From: JBBAEA01 sp041656175
GTDB lineage: Bacteria > Myxococcota_A > Bradymonadia > UBA4248
Assembly (NCBI GenBank): GCA_041656175.1
Contig: JBBAEA010000022.1
Coordinates: forward strand, 1-30,997
Length of the DNA: 30,997 bases
Direction of reading: 5' to 3'
Under the pieces are notes generated by a model. That model did not search any database. It had not been told where the DNA came from and was given only the letters and a program-made list of their open reading frames with translations. This document shows positions 1-8,061 of this stretch, piece after piece. Made by a program: the position numbers and the translations under genes. Every line of letters starts with the position of its first letter. Position 1 is the first letter of the stretch.

Positions 1-504
1 TTTTTGCTTCTCGCCGACATCCTGAATTTTGATAGTCCCTTTTATTCGCTCAAACGGATTGCCCGACGCAATCGCCGTCCCCCGAATGCCACTTCCGTAA
101 ACCTCCTCGCATTCGATTTTATCAGGCATTACCTCGCGAATTCGACCATCGTTCGCCATGGGGTGACGCGGCACACATATCCGCGCCAACGCCGCATTTG
201 CCACCTCTTGGTCGTACACATCACTCGCATTGTACGAAACCGTACTGAACGCAATCGCATACATGGAGCGCATTTCCAGCGGAATATCATCCACCACTCG
301 GTACATCTCCCACATCTTTGTACAATACGCGATTTGTGAAACGGAATACGCATGCGGCATCGTCAAAACCGTGTCGCAGTCGCCCTTTTTCTTGTCCCAA
401 TAATTAATATCCGCCGTTGTTATGCCTTTATTCTCGTCGGCCGCGCAAGCTAACAAAGCCGCCGCGCACACCGCCATCAACACCAATAAACCCACGCGTT
501 TCAT
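1..504 (-). CDS. Putative lipoprotein of unknown function, 3' end outside window
   Basis: An open frame runs leftwards from ATG at 504 to the window edge without a stop, giving 168 residues. It starts MKRVGLLVLMAVCAAALLAC, a short basic and hydrophobic signal ending in a lipobox (L17-L18-A19-C20), so an outer-membrane or periplasmic lipoprotein is likely. A strong ribosome site (GAGGAGG) lies about six bases upstream of this ATG; another ATG four bases earlier is in a different frame. The mature part has several cysteines, a conspicuous MYRVVDDIPLEMRSMYAIAF stretch and no motif I recognise. It is divergent from the lipoprotein gene at 923, with a family A repeat between them. The reading frame and export are well supported; the function is unknown. 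Confidence 0.72.
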   Translation of the reverse strand, partial: MKRVGLLVLMAVCAAALLACAADENKGITTADINYWDKKKGDCDTVLTMPHAYSVSQIAYCTKMWEMYRVVDDIPLEMRSMYAIAFSTVSYNASDVYDQEVANAALARICVPRHPMANDGRIREVMPDKIECEEVYGSGIRGTAIASGNPFERIKGTIKIQDVGEKQK

Positions 505-551
505 CCATTCCTCCTCGCACAGCAAAACCTCCCCCCCGCGCCGTACATCCT

Positions 552-582
552 TATATATAGTAAGTATATCCATGTTTTACAA
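552..582 (-). promoter_or_regulatory. Candidate sigma-70 promoter for the leftward lipoprotein gene
   Basis: On the minus strand TTGTAA (577-582) is followed after 17 bases by TATATA (554-559). It lies about 50 bases upstream of the ATG at 504. This is a consensus match by eye only. Confidence 0.4.
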
Positions 583-640
583 GAATTTGCGCGCTTTTGT
601 TTTTGAACAAAAGTTTTGCACTCATAGTTTGCACATAAAT

Positions 641-792
641 CTTTGTGGGGGAGAGCCCCCTACGCGCGGGCTTCCTCGCCAAATTTGCTAATGAACGCAT
701 TATTTTGTGCGATGTTTCGACTATTCGTCAAACCATCGCACAAAATGCGTTCATTGCGTCTTTGTCTCGGCGATCCCGCGCTACCCCCCCCC
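641..792 (+). repeat. Family A dispersed element, copy R1 (long variable core)
   Basis: The left end CTTTGTGGGGGAGAGCCCCC forms hairpin 1 and is followed by TACGCGCGGGCTTCCTCG. The right end is CTCGGCGATCCCGCGCTA then a C-run. GCGCGGG and CCCGCGC of the two ends pair as an outer stem. Between them, 690-755 is a long imperfect hairpin whose arms (AATGAACGC and GCGTTCATT, then TTGTGCGATG and CATCGCACAA) pair, with three extra bases in the left arm between the two blocks. The ends are nearly identical to those of R2, but most of the core differs. The element fills most of the 418-base divergent gap 505-922 between two lipoprotein genes; the remainder holds the two candidate promoters. Confidence 0.85.
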
Positions 793-868
793 TAATCCAG
801 ACGATTCACTGCTGATTAGCATTTCATAATGAAAACGACCAAGCCCAGACTATCGCTCAAGAGGCAAG

Positions 869-898
869 TTGTAGCATGCTTGTCGTATTTGTTATACC
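869..898 (+). promoter_or_regulatory. Candidate sigma-70 promoter upstream of the gene at 923
   Basis: TTGTAG (869-874) and TTATAC (892-897) are separated by 17 bases, or TATACC by 18. They lie 25 bases before the proposed TTG start and just upstream of its AAAGGAG ribosome site. The resulting leader would be very short. Confidence 0.45.
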
Positions 899-922
899 AT
901 AGCTTGGGGGGAGCAAAGGAGA

Positions 923-1972
923 TTGAAATTGACAGCGAAATTATTGCGTGTTCTTATTTTATGCAGTATTTTTACGGCATTGTCGTGTTCTGTACAAAAG
1001 ATGGCGATGAAATCGGTTGTTTCTTACACAAAGGACGATGCCATCCCGTATCTTATGACGCAAAGCGACGTAAATTCAGCCGCAGCCATGGGCGAAGCCT
1101 TTGTGCCGTTGATCGCGTCTATGACGCGGCTCAAGATCGATAACGATGAAGTTATTGTGGCAAGCGCCATGGCGTCGGGAATGTCGGCCGAAGCGCTAGC
1201 GCGGGAGGCGGAGTTGCGGCGTATACGCGCAATCCGTGAAAATAATCCCAGCCAAGCTCAAGACGCATTGATCGCCGAAAAACAAAGTCATGCTTTGGCG
1301 GCGCGTCGCTTTTTTACGGCATATACAAGCGCTTTGAGCGCCTATGGCGATTTAGCTGAGACTTGCCCAAAGTTCAAAGAGGAGAACTCTGAAATGCTGG
1401 CCTTACTCGGTTTGGCCTCGGGGGCTTTAGCGATTTTACACGATTTTAACGCCGAAAAGTCGGTGGGTATTTCACTCGATGTACCTGTAAAAATCGAAAA
1501 AGCAGCGCGGTGTTTTGATAACGCGAAATGGTGGGGACTGCCCACGGCGTTGCGAGCTAGCATTTGGTTGAGCATACCAGGCTCAGGGTCCGAAAACGAA
1601 GAAGCCTTAGCCAGCATGAAAGAAGCCGCAGCTATTGGTGACGCCGCTGGCGTAACGCTTGCCCGCGCACTTTGGGCACAGATGGCTAAAAGCGTAGGTA
1701 ACACCGATAACATGTGTGAAGCTCTCCAAGGCATGCCAACCTCGTCCGCAAACCCGCATGATTACGCGCTACTGAGTGCTTATGCGCAGCAAGTCGCTCA
1801 GCACCAAGCCGACGTATTATGGACGCAAAAAGAAGGACACCGCGCGCCTTTCGGAACCATGTCCTGTCCCCAAGAATCGGAAAATCCAGTTTTTAATGAC
1901 GAATTTGATGATTTATTAGAAGGTTTAGGCGCCCCAGACGTACTAAGTACAGAGACTTTGGCGCCAGACTAA
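923..1972 (+). CDS. Putative helical lipoprotein; possible TRAP T-component-like protein
   Basis: The 349-residue protein begins MKLTAKLLRVLILCSIFTAL and reaches a lipobox-like cysteine at C22 (TALSC), suggesting an exported lipoprotein. The start is TTG at 923, directly after AAAGGAGA; a second in-frame TTG two codons later is possible, and no ATG gives a full signal sequence. The rest is alanine-rich and predicted by eye to be mostly helical, with patterns such as EALASMKEAAAIGDAAGVTL that recall TPR or Sel1 helical pairs. The downstream gene resembles a TRAP-type solute-binding protein. TPR-like T-components are known partners of such proteins, so a partnership is conceivable, but this is inferred from neighbourhood only. 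The C-terminus is acidic (FDDLLEGLGAPD). No catalytic motif is visible. Confidence 0.7.
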   Translation: MKLTAKLLRVLILCSIFTALSCSVQKMAMKSVVSYTKDDAIPYLMTQSDVNSAAAMGEAFVPLIASMTRLKIDNDEVIVASAMASGMSAEALAREAELRRIRAIRENNPSQAQDALIAEKQSHALAARRFFTAYTSALSAYGDLAETCPKFKEENSEMLALLGLASGALAILHDFNAEKSVGISLDVPVKIEKAARCFDNAKWWGLPTALRASIWLSIPGSGSENEEALASMKEAAAIGDAAGVTLARALWAQMAKSVGNTDNMCEALQGMPTSSANPHDYALLSAYAQQVAQHQADVLWTQKEGHRAPFGTMSCPQESENPVFNDEFDDLLEGLGAPDVLSTETLAPD

Positions 1973-1997
1973 AACCAGCGTCAAAAAAGGAGAGTAG

Positions 1998-2058
1998 CCA
2001 TTGCGCCGCGTTTCTAGCCGTGCTTTTTAGCTTTGCAATGACGCGCAATGGTTAAAGG
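1998..2058 (+). terminator. Weak candidate terminator or attenuating hairpin
   Basis: CCATTGCGC (1998-2006) pairs with GCGCAATGG (2043-2051), with a smaller inner stem, followed shortly by a run of T (GGTTTTTTAG). The 36-base loop makes a classical intrinsic terminator uncertain. It lies between the genes at 923 and 2135. Confidence 0.3.
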
Positions 2059-2134
2059 TTTTTTAGCACCACTCACCTACAAGATTTAAGTCGAACTGCT
2101 CGACGCAATTGTAGACACGAAAAGGAGAGAACAG

Positions 2135-3148
2135 ATGTTGAAAAGACGCATTTTATCAGTTTTAGCTTGTGTTGGGATAGTTTGTGGATGGGCGAGCTTC
2201 GCAATGGGGGGAGAAACGCGTAGCTTGTGCGTTTACGACCCGTCGGGAGCCAACGGCGATGGTTTTGCCGCTATGAAAGATTACCAAGTCGGCGCAGCCG
2301 CTTGGGGGTTTGACTTGGAGCTAAAACCATACACCAACGAAAAGACGGCAGCCGACGACTTTAAAGCTAAAAAGTGCGATGCCGTGTTTTTGACTGGGCT
2401 ACGTGCGCGCAACTTTAACAAATTCGCCGCTAGCCTTGAAGCTATGGGAGCACTGCCGAGTTACGATTTACTCGATAAAGCCGTGGCACTTCTATCCCAA
2501 GAGAAGGCAAAAAAACTTATGCGCGCGGGCGATTACGAAACAGTGTTGATCATGCCCATGGGCGCTGTTTACATGCACGTTCGAGATCGCGATAACAAGA
2601 GCATTGAGAGCTTGGCGGGCAAAAAAATCGCCACCATCGATTTTGACCAAGCCGCAAAATTCATGGTCAGTAAAGCTGGCGCCTCGATGGTCGCAGCAGA
2701 TATTTCGACCTTCGCAGGAATTTTTAATAACGGCGCAGCCGACGCGTGCTATGCACCAGCTACAGCCTTCAAACCGTTGGAACTCGAAAAAGGCGTGAAA
2801 GCCAAAGGCGGCATTGTGCGCTACCCCATCGCACAGCTTACAGGGCAAATCTTGATCCACGTCGATCGTTTTGATGAGAAGTTCGCGCAGAGTTCACGCG
2901 ACTGGGGTAGGAAGAACTTCAAAAATATCCTAAAACTCTCGACTAAGGCAGACTCTTCCATTCCTAGCAAATACTGGATCGATATCAGCCCCGAAGATCG
3001 CGCTCGCTACGACCAACTCTTCCTTGATGTGCGCGTGCAACTACGCGATAAAGAAGGCGTATACGAAAAAGATGCCCTTACCATCATGCGCAGATTACGC
3101 TGCCAAGCCGATAAAACACGTCCCGAGTGCGCTCAGAAAAAAGAATAA
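2135..3148 (+). CDS. Putative TRAP-type / AdeT-like periplasmic solute-binding protein
   Basis: The 337-residue protein has a clear signal peptide (MLKRRILSVLACVGIVCGWA, with cleavage probably near ASFA or GG) and a strong ribosome site AAAAGGAGAG before its ATG. The mature chain reads like a type II periplasmic binding protein of the DctP/TRAP superfamily: an early strand LCVYDPSGANGDGF, a central GKKIATIDFDQAAKFMV, and FNNGAADACYAPATAFKPLE, a pattern I associate with the putative solute-binding group that includes AdeT1/2. No membrane components of a TRAP transporter are in view, so the ligand and the transport role are open. Cysteines near the C-terminus (residues about 321-333) may form a disulfide. 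The superfamily call is moderately confident; substrate is unknown. Confidence 0.7.
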   Translation: MLKRRILSVLACVGIVCGWASFAMGGETRSLCVYDPSGANGDGFAAMKDYQVGAAAWGFDLELKPYTNEKTAADDFKAKKCDAVFLTGLRARNFNKFAASLEAMGALPSYDLLDKAVALLSQEKAKKLMRAGDYETVLIMPMGAVYMHVRDRDNKSIESLAGKKIATIDFDQAAKFMVSKAGASMVAADISTFAGIFNNGAADACYAPATAFKPLELEKGVKAKGGIVRYPIAQLTGQILIHVDRFDEKFAQSSRDWGRKNFKNILKLSTKADSSIPSKYWIDISPEDRARYDQLFLDVRVQLRDKEGVYEKDALTIMRRLRCQADKTRPECAQKKE

Positions 3149-3152
3149 AGAA

Positions 3153-3220
3153 CTTTGCACGGCTAGAAATAGTGAATTTAAGAGACCTTTGCACGGCTAG
3201 AAATTGTGAATTTAATTTTA
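3153..3220 (+). repeat. Two-copy 34-base tandem repeat
   Basis: CTTTGCACGGCTAGAAAT recurs with exact 34-base spacing (3153 and 3187). The following AGTGAATTTAA / TGTGAATTTAA is also repeated. It begins just after the stop of the solute-binding gene. I see no other copy in the window. Confidence 0.85.
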
Positions 3221-3389
3221 CAAATCCGATACAGTTTTAAACAAACTGGAAGCTCTGAACAATGTGAAAATTGCCAAAAAAGTAGCTAGAGAAAATTGTG
3301 GTAGCTATAACGGTTTCCAGTTTCAAAGAAAAAAAGGTTCCCCCCCGCGCAAAGCTCAAGAAATACGTGCTGATTATTTAACTGGTTGA
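3216..3389 (+). pseudogene. Orphan ORF remnant, no valid start
   Basis: One frame stays open from just after a stop near 3214 to TGA at 3387-3389 and reads DTVLNKLEALNNVKIAKKVA, then RENCGSYNGFQFQRKKG and on to RADYLTG. The composition is protein-like (Lys/Arg-rich, balanced hydrophobics) but there is no ATG, GTG or TTG with a ribosome site at a sensible place. It may be the tail of a decayed mobile or phage gene. Its nucleotides also contain a 9-base inverted repeat (AAACTGGAA 3243-3251, TTCCAGTTT 3315-3323). I do not recognise the family; it could be a chance open stretch. Confidence 0.25.
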
Positions 3390-3397
3390 ATATCGCT

Positions 3398-3659
3398 TAA
3401 GGATGCTCTGATTAATGCAAAAACAGTAGGGGCAGGTTTCAAACCTGCCCCTGTTTAAATCAACGAAAGTCAGTCGGGTTTTCAAAAAAAGTCCCTAAAA
3501 TCAATAATCTACATACAAAAACATCTTTTCTTTGAAATATTGAGCCTAGCTCTAGAAAAAAAGAAGAAAAGGAGAAGAAAAGAAGAAAAACGGGTTCTAA
3601 GGGCGATAGCCCTTAGACGGGGTTTGGGGCGGTAGCCCCAATGATTAATCAAAGTTTCC
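3398..3659 (+). repeat. Family B composite dispersed repeat, copy 1
   Basis: Part 1 (3398-3470) starts TAAGGATGCTCTGATTAATG and contains a perfect hairpin GGGGCAGGTTT / AAACCTGCCCC (3429-3451), then GTTTAAATCAACGAAA. Part 2 (3591-3659) contains AAGGGCGATAGCCCTT and GGGGCGGTAGCCCC hairpins, then TTAATCAAAGTTTCC. Both parts recur in the same order in inverted orientation at 21750-21946, with changed hairpin-arm bases. Between the parts is a 37-base all-purine stretch (3554-3590). The right end runs past the stop codon of pgi (3649-3651). Together with the tandem repeat and ORF remnant this fills the convergent 500-base gap 3149-3648. Confidence 0.8.
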
Positions 3660-5226
3660 AGAAGCGTTTAGAGAAATCGCCGAGCTTGTCGCTGCTTTGT
3701 TTTGCGCGACCGTTCGCGGCGAGTCGACACAGAATTTTGTATATCATTTCGACGTCGTCTTCGTGTTTAATTTTGCTAGCAAGCTGTTCGGCGCTCAATT
3801 CTTCGTTAGTCGTCTTGAGTGCGTCGATGATTTTAATCTGCAATTCGAGTATTGAGGCCGCAGCGGCTTTGCCCGCTTCTACCCCTGGTTGGTGGTAGGC
3901 GTTGATGTTGATGAGGCTGGCGTAGAGCCCCACCGCGCGTTCAAAGAGCGCGATAAGTACGCCAATGTAGTAAGCGTCGACGCGTGGTATGCTCAGCGTC
4001 ATGGATTCGCGGCCGTTGTCATGTAGGGCCTGGCGAGTACCCTGTAAAAAACCGTGGAGGTAGTCACCTACGTTGACGTCGCGTTCAACTTCGATTTCGC
4101 GGCCTCCGTCTTGCATGCACTCAATAAAACAGATGAAGAAGTTGTTTACTCCTTCACGAAGTTGTTGCACGTAAGCGTGTTGATCCGTTGAGCCCTTATT
4201 GCCATAAACCGATAAGCCTTGGTGAACGATTTTGCCGTCAAGATCTTTTTCTTTACCCAAAGATTCCATAATGAGTTGCTGCAAATAGCGACTAAAGAGC
4301 AGCAACTTATCTTTGTAGGGTAAAACGACAAAGTCGCGCTCCCCCTTGCCGCGGCTAGCATAAAACCACATCAGCGCCATAAGCGCGGCGGGATTTTGTT
4401 TTGTATCGCGATGGCGAGTAACGACGTCGCAGTCAGCGGCGCCGCGCAGCATTTCGACGATGTCAATGCCCTGCAGAGCGGCGGGAAGCAGGCCTACGGC
4501 GCAGAGCTCCGAGGTTCTTCCCCCCACCCAATCCCACATCGGGAATCGCGCCAGCCAGCCGCCGTCTTTGGCGGTTTTATCGAGCGAGGAGCCTCTCCCA
4601 GTGATGGCTACAGCTTGTTTGGCAAAGTTTAAGCCGCGTTGCTCAAAGTCGTTTTGCGTATAAAGCATGGCATTACGCGTTTCGGGGGTAGAACCCGATT
4701 TAGAAATAACAACGATAAGCGTCTCATCGCGTAAATCGCCAATTCTATGGAGTGTAGCTTCAATCCCTTCGGGATCGGTGTTGTCCATAAAGTGTAGAAC
4801 CATGGCATCGTCATGAGCTCTAGACAGCGCATTAGATACCCACTGCGGCCCTAGGGCGGAGCCGCCAATGCCGATAACGAGGAGCTGTGTAAAGGCTTTG
4901 CCGCTTGGAGAGCGTAGAGCTTGGCTATGCACCTTTACTTTGAAGGCTAAAATAGCGTCGATCGTTTTACTTATCTCTTCACGGAGATCGTCGCTGGGCG
5001 CAAGTGCAGCATTTCGTAACCAATAGTGGCCAACCATGCGGTTTTCGTCGGGATTGGCAATGCTACCCATCTCGAGCTTTTCCATGGCGTCGAAAGCCGC
5101 CTGGATTTGCTTTTCGTGTTTTTCGAAAAAATCGTCACTAAAATTCATTCGACTGATGTCTAGCCCTAAGCCAATGCTATCGACTGCACAAAAATACTCT
5201 TTATACCGCTTCCAAAGCTCCTTCAT
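3649..5226 (-). CDS. pgi: Glucose-6-phosphate isomerase
   Basis: This cytoplasmic enzyme interconverts glucose 6-phosphate and fructose 6-phosphate in glycolysis and gluconeogenesis. The 525-residue protein shows the sugar-phosphate isomerase signatures: GIGGSALGP (119-127), SKSGSTPET (175-183, phosphate binding), a GGRTSELCAVGLL stretch, GNKGSTDQHAYVQQLREG carrying the conserved acidic and glutamine positions, and INAYHQPGVEAGK towards the C-terminus (second family signature). The length and the GNKGSTDQHAY form resemble the cyanobacterial and plant-plastid type. The ATG at 5226 has a good ribosome site (AGAGGTGA). It lies 127 bases downstream of the carboxyltransferase gene on the same strand and could be cotranscribed with it. 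No missing catalytic residues were noticed. Confidence 0.96.
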   Translation of the reverse strand: MKELWKRYKEYFCAVDSIGLGLDISRMNFSDDFFEKHEKQIQAAFDAMEKLEMGSIANPDENRMVGHYWLRNAALAPSDDLREEISKTIDAILAFKVKVHSQALRSPSGKAFTQLLVIGIGGSALGPQWVSNALSRAHDDAMVLHFMDNTDPEGIEATLHRIGDLRDETLIVVISKSGSTPETRNAMLYTQNDFEQRGLNFAKQAVAITGRGSSLDKTAKDGGWLARFPMWDWVGGRTSELCAVGLLPAALQGIDIVEMLRGAADCDVVTRHRDTKQNPAALMALMWFYASRGKGERDFVVLPYKDKLLLFSRYLQQLIMESLGKEKDLDGKIVHQGLSVYGNKGSTDQHAYVQQLREGVNNFFICFIECMQDGGREIEVERDVNVGDYLHGFLQGTRQALHDNGRESMTLSIPRVDAYYIGVLIALFERAVGLYASLININAYHQPGVEAGKAAAASILELQIKIIDALKTTNEELSAEQLASKIKHEDDVEMIYKILCRLAANGRAKQSSDKLGDFSKRFWKL

Positions 5227-5353
5227 TCTTTCACCTCTTTTTTAGTTTTGTATTCGCGCTACGCGGACACAGCCCCAATGTTTGCGGGGATCTAAAGATA
5301 GCCTACTCGTGGTATTTAACCAAGTGCTGGCAGAAAACTAAAGCCAAAACCTG

Positions 5354-7054
5354 TTAAAACTCATCATTCAAACGCCATAGCCGCCGCGGTCTACGTTTTC
5401 TGTATCCTTGGTAGCTCATCTCTGCGAAGGCTCGCAAATAGAGTGGAATCTCCGTTAAGCAGACGAGTTCATCGCTGTAAAGTAATTCAGCGTTGCGCAG
5501 AGGGCTTGCTTCGCGACGAGCAAGTTCTAGCAATTCTTCTTGGGCGGCGTTTATCTCGCGCAGAGCAGAGGCGTTTTTTGCAGCATCTTTGCTCAGAAGT
5601 TCGCGCTTTTTAGCATAAACGGCGTTTGCTAGGGTTTCGGGGCTCATCACGGTTTCTTCGGCCAAAACCGTAGAAAGCTGCATTACTGGCTCAAAGGGAA
5701 GGCCACCCATCGCATAATATCCCGCGCCTGATGCTTTGCGTAAAATAATAGTCATTTGCGGTGCTGGGTTGTTGCTGTTTTCGTAGAGCAAATTCGCGCC
5801 CAAACCCAAAAGTCCATCGGCTTCGGCGCCTTTACCTAGGTCAAAGCCAGCAACATCTTGTAGCCATACAATGGGAATGCCGTCTTCGGCACAAGCGCGT
5901 ACGATGCGCTGCATCTTTTTGATCCCATCCTTATATAACAAAGCGCCCGATAAAATTTGACCTTGCGTATTCTGAAGAATGCGTCCAGAATTTCCGATGA
6001 AAACTAAGTCTAAGCCTCCTACCGCGCCGACGCATGCAAAAATCTCTTCGCCAAAACCGTGCCAAAGTTCGCTAACGAGCGACGCATCAACCCAGCGCGC
6101 CAACAACTCGCGTAGATCCCAAGCAGCGCTCGACGACTTGGCTAAAATCGCATAAACCTCGTCAGAGGAAAACGCGGGTTTTTGCGCGTCATTCCGATAA
6201 AAATTCGCGTTTCCCTGTCCCAAAGCATCGATTTTTTCTCGCAACATTAGGATTGCCGCATTATCATCGGGAGCGCGTTCGTCCGCGCAGTGTGAAATAT
6301 GTACATGCACGTTGGGACCAGCAATGCGGGCTTGATCCAAGTCTATACCCTTCGCTCCTTTCGCAATAGCGCTGCCACCGATGAGCATGTTCGCTGCCTC
6401 GGTCATAATGACGTAGTCGGTCATGATGGGCATATAGCCGCCACCCGCAATGCAGTCGCCAAAAACAGCCGCTAGCTGCACAACACCTTCATGCATAAGT
6501 TGCGCTTGCAGCTTAAATATGGACCCCCCGCCGTCGGCGCCCGCGAAGGCTTCGTGTGCGAGTGGCAAAAATAGACCCGAACATTCAACCAAATATATAA
6601 TGGGAACTCGAAGTTTAAGCGCAATTTTTTGTGCGCGCGTAATTTTATTCGGTGTTCGCGCAAACCACGCCCCTGCTGCTTGGCCGTTATCGTTCGCTAC
6701 CACGACGCAATATAAGCCGTGAACTTGCCCTATCGCAACGTATACCCCAGCAGAGCGCGAGTCGTAGTTATCGCTACCGCGCGCTAAGCTCATAAGGGGT
6801 AGTACTTCGCTGCCTGCGTCAAAAAGTCGCTTAAAGCGCTCCTCTACACTCAAGCGGCCTAGCCGTTTTAGGCGCTCCAGCGCTTTTGGGTGACGCTCAT
6901 GCAGCGCTGCGTGTCGGATTTTACGAAGCCTTTCCTCCTCGCTCTGCAGTGCTTGCACATTGTCGGTTTCTAAGGCATCTTGCGCCAGCGAGCTGCCAAT
7001 GGCAGCGTATTGTCTTCTCATTTTGTCTTTGGCCGTATCGATGAGCACTCCCAA
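5354..7054 (-). CDS. GcdA-like acyl-CoA carboxyltransferase subunit
   Basis: The 566-residue protein has two crotonase-fold carboxyltransferase halves. The N-half contains a GRLSVEERFKRLFDAGSEV start block, GLYCVVVANDN, AGAWF and GDCIAGGGYMPIMTD. The C-half contains IPIVWLQDVAGFDLGKGAE, LLGLGANLLYENS and RKASGAGYYAMGG. This pattern resembles the alpha subunit of glutaconyl-CoA decarboxylase and related acyl-CoA carboxylase beta subunits, which move CO2 between carboxybiotin and an acyl-CoA. The substrate cannot be told from sequence. The start is probably TTG at 7054 with AAGGT eight bases upstream; the first ATG (residue 12) has no ribosome site. A divergent biotin carboxylase lies at 13525, but no biotin carrier or decarboxylase membrane subunit is in the window. 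A hairpin overlaps the start region. Confidence 0.87.
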   Translation of the reverse strand: MGVLIDTAKDKMRRQYAAIGSSLAQDALETDNVQALQSEEERLRKIRHAALHERHPKALERLKRLGRLSVEERFKRLFDAGSEVLPLMSLARGSDNYDSRSAGVYVAIGQVHGLYCVVVANDNGQAAGAWFARTPNKITRAQKIALKLRVPIIYLVECSGLFLPLAHEAFAGADGGGSIFKLQAQLMHEGVVQLAAVFGDCIAGGGYMPIMTDYVIMTEAANMLIGGSAIAKGAKGIDLDQARIAGPNVHVHISHCADERAPDDNAAILMLREKIDALGQGNANFYRNDAQKPAFSSDEVYAILAKSSSAAWDLRELLARWVDASLVSELWHGFGEEIFACVGAVGGLDLVFIGNSGRILQNTQGQILSGALLYKDGIKKMQRIVRACAEDGIPIVWLQDVAGFDLGKGAEADGLLGLGANLLYENSNNPAPQMTIILRKASGAGYYAMGGLPFEPVMQLSTVLAEETVMSPETLANAVYAKKRELLSKDAAKNASALREINAAQEELLELARREASPLRNAELLYSDELVCLTEIPLYLRAFAEMSYQGYRKRRPRRLWRLNDEF

Positions 7055-7066
7055 GGAATACCTTGG
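7051..7066 (-). promoter_or_regulatory. Hairpin pairing ribosome site with start codon of the carboxyltransferase
   Basis: CCAAGG AATA CCTTGG is a perfect 6-base-pair, 4-base-loop palindrome. In the transcript, one arm contains the AAGG ribosome site and the other contains the proposed TTG start codon. If the start is correct, folding would hide both. The palindrome is seen directly; regulation is inference. Confidence 0.4.
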
Positions 7067-7088
7067 TGAGTGCGATATTTAAGCTTTT

Positions 7089-7188
7089 TACTTTTGTGGG
7101 GGAAGTTTCCCCCTACGTGTCAACCCCGCGCTGTGCGCGGGTTTGCCACTACCCCCTCCGCGGGGACACCCCGCGACGCCCCGTCTAG
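7089..7188 (+). repeat. Family A dispersed element, copy R5 (short core)
   Basis: It begins ACTTTTGTGGGGGAAGTTTC with hairpin 1 (GGGGGAA/TTCCCCC). The short core AACCCCGCGC-TG-TGCGCGGGTT follows, then CTACCCCC and hairpin 3 (CGCGGGG ACA CCCCGCG), ending GACGCCCCGTCTAG. Hairpin 3 and the end are identical to copy R3. It lies in the divergent gap between the carboxyltransferase and yggS. Confidence 0.88.
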
Positions 7189-7209
7189 TTATTGGCACTC
7201 ATAAAGATT

Positions 7210-7262
7210 TGCGCTAGCCCTTAGACGTGGGGCAGCGCCCCACAAAATAAATCAGACTTTCC
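7210..7262 (+). repeat. Partial family B repeat (second half only)
   Basis: GCGCTAGCCCTTAGACG, then a GTGGGGC AGC GCCCCAC hairpin, then AAATAAATCAGACTTTCCC aligns with the second half of the family B copies at 3591-3659 and 21750-21822. The hairpin arms differ between copies but remain complementary. It lies 31 bases upstream of yggS. Confidence 0.65.
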
Positions 7263-7292
7263 CTCTTTCTATTTTGCAACACGGAGATCGCG

Positions 7293-7991
7293 GTGTCAAT
7301 TGCCAATAATCTACAAATCATCGAAGAGCGCATACTCGCCGCCTGCGAGAGTTGCGGGCGTAAACGCGATGAGGTCAAGCTCATCGGCGTATCAAAGCTT
7401 CAGAGTGCAGCTAGCATCGCCCAAGCGCATGCTGCGGGCTTAAATGACGTTGGGGAGAATTATATTCAGGAATATGCAGGAAAACGCGAAGAATTATCAG
7501 AGTTAGCTCTAAATTGGCACATTATTGGTCAAATTCAGAGCAACAAAGTGAGAAGACTTCTTTCTCTTGGTCCCTGCATTATTCACAGCATTGATAGACT
7601 TAGCTTAGTTCGTCGAATCCAGACGATTCTCGAAGAAAATACAGGTTTGCTGGAACCACTTCGTATTTTCATTGAACTGCGTATTGGCGACGAAGGTAGT
7701 CAAAAGTCGGGTGTTAAAGAAAGCGATGTAGAGGAAATTCTTGATTTTGTAGATAGCCACGCGTGCTTCAAAGTGGAGGGACTCATGCTTATTCCACCTT
7801 ATTACGATGAACCCGAAAAAGCGCGTCCTTATTTTCGTCGCTTACGACAAATTCAAGAGCGGCTCAACCAAGGGCGAAAGACGCCACTGCGGCACTTGTC
7901 CATGGGTATGAGCGGCGATTTTGAAGTGGCCATCCAAGAGGGCGCTACACATATTCGCGTGGGTACGGCAATTTTTGGAACGAGAGCTTGA
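7293..7991 (+). CDS. yggS: YggS/PLPBP-family pyridoxal phosphate homeostasis protein
   Basis: The 232-residue PLP-binding protein adopts a single TIM-barrel like bacterial alanine racemase, but the family has no known racemase activity; it buffers PLP and affects amino-acid and cofactor homeostasis. Visible family blocks are IGVSKLQ with the PLP-binding lysine K35, VGENYIQE, WHIIGQIQSNK, the MLIPPYYDE region, LSMGMSGDFEVAI and GATHIRVGTAIFG. The start is GTG at 7293 preceded by ACGGAGA. Length matches the usual 225-235 residues. It heads a plus-strand run followed by greB and murD; a yggS gene near cell-wall genes is common. pdxS, which makes PLP, lies at the far end of the window, probably by coincidence. 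Confidence 0.94.
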   Translation: MSIANNLQIIEERILAACESCGRKRDEVKLIGVSKLQSAASIAQAHAAGLNDVGENYIQEYAGKREELSELALNWHIIGQIQSNKVRRLLSLGPCIIHSIDRLSLVRRIQTILEENTGLLEPLRIFIELRIGDEGSQKSGVKESDVEEILDFVDSHACFKVEGLMLIPPYYDEPEKARPYFRRLRQIQERLNQGRKTPLRHLSMGMSGDFEVAIQEGATHIRVGTAIFGTRA

Positions 7992-8061
7992 TAATGGCGA
8001 CGAGGCTCTAGCTACGACGCAGCAAGGGCATTTCATTTTCTGTCTTTAAGTACTGATAACT

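Noticed and set aside
1342..1734. Minus-strand 130-residue open frame inside the lipoprotein gene at 923
   Set aside because: It lies wholly opposite a better-supported gene with a signal peptide and ribosome site; composition is that of an antisense shadow.
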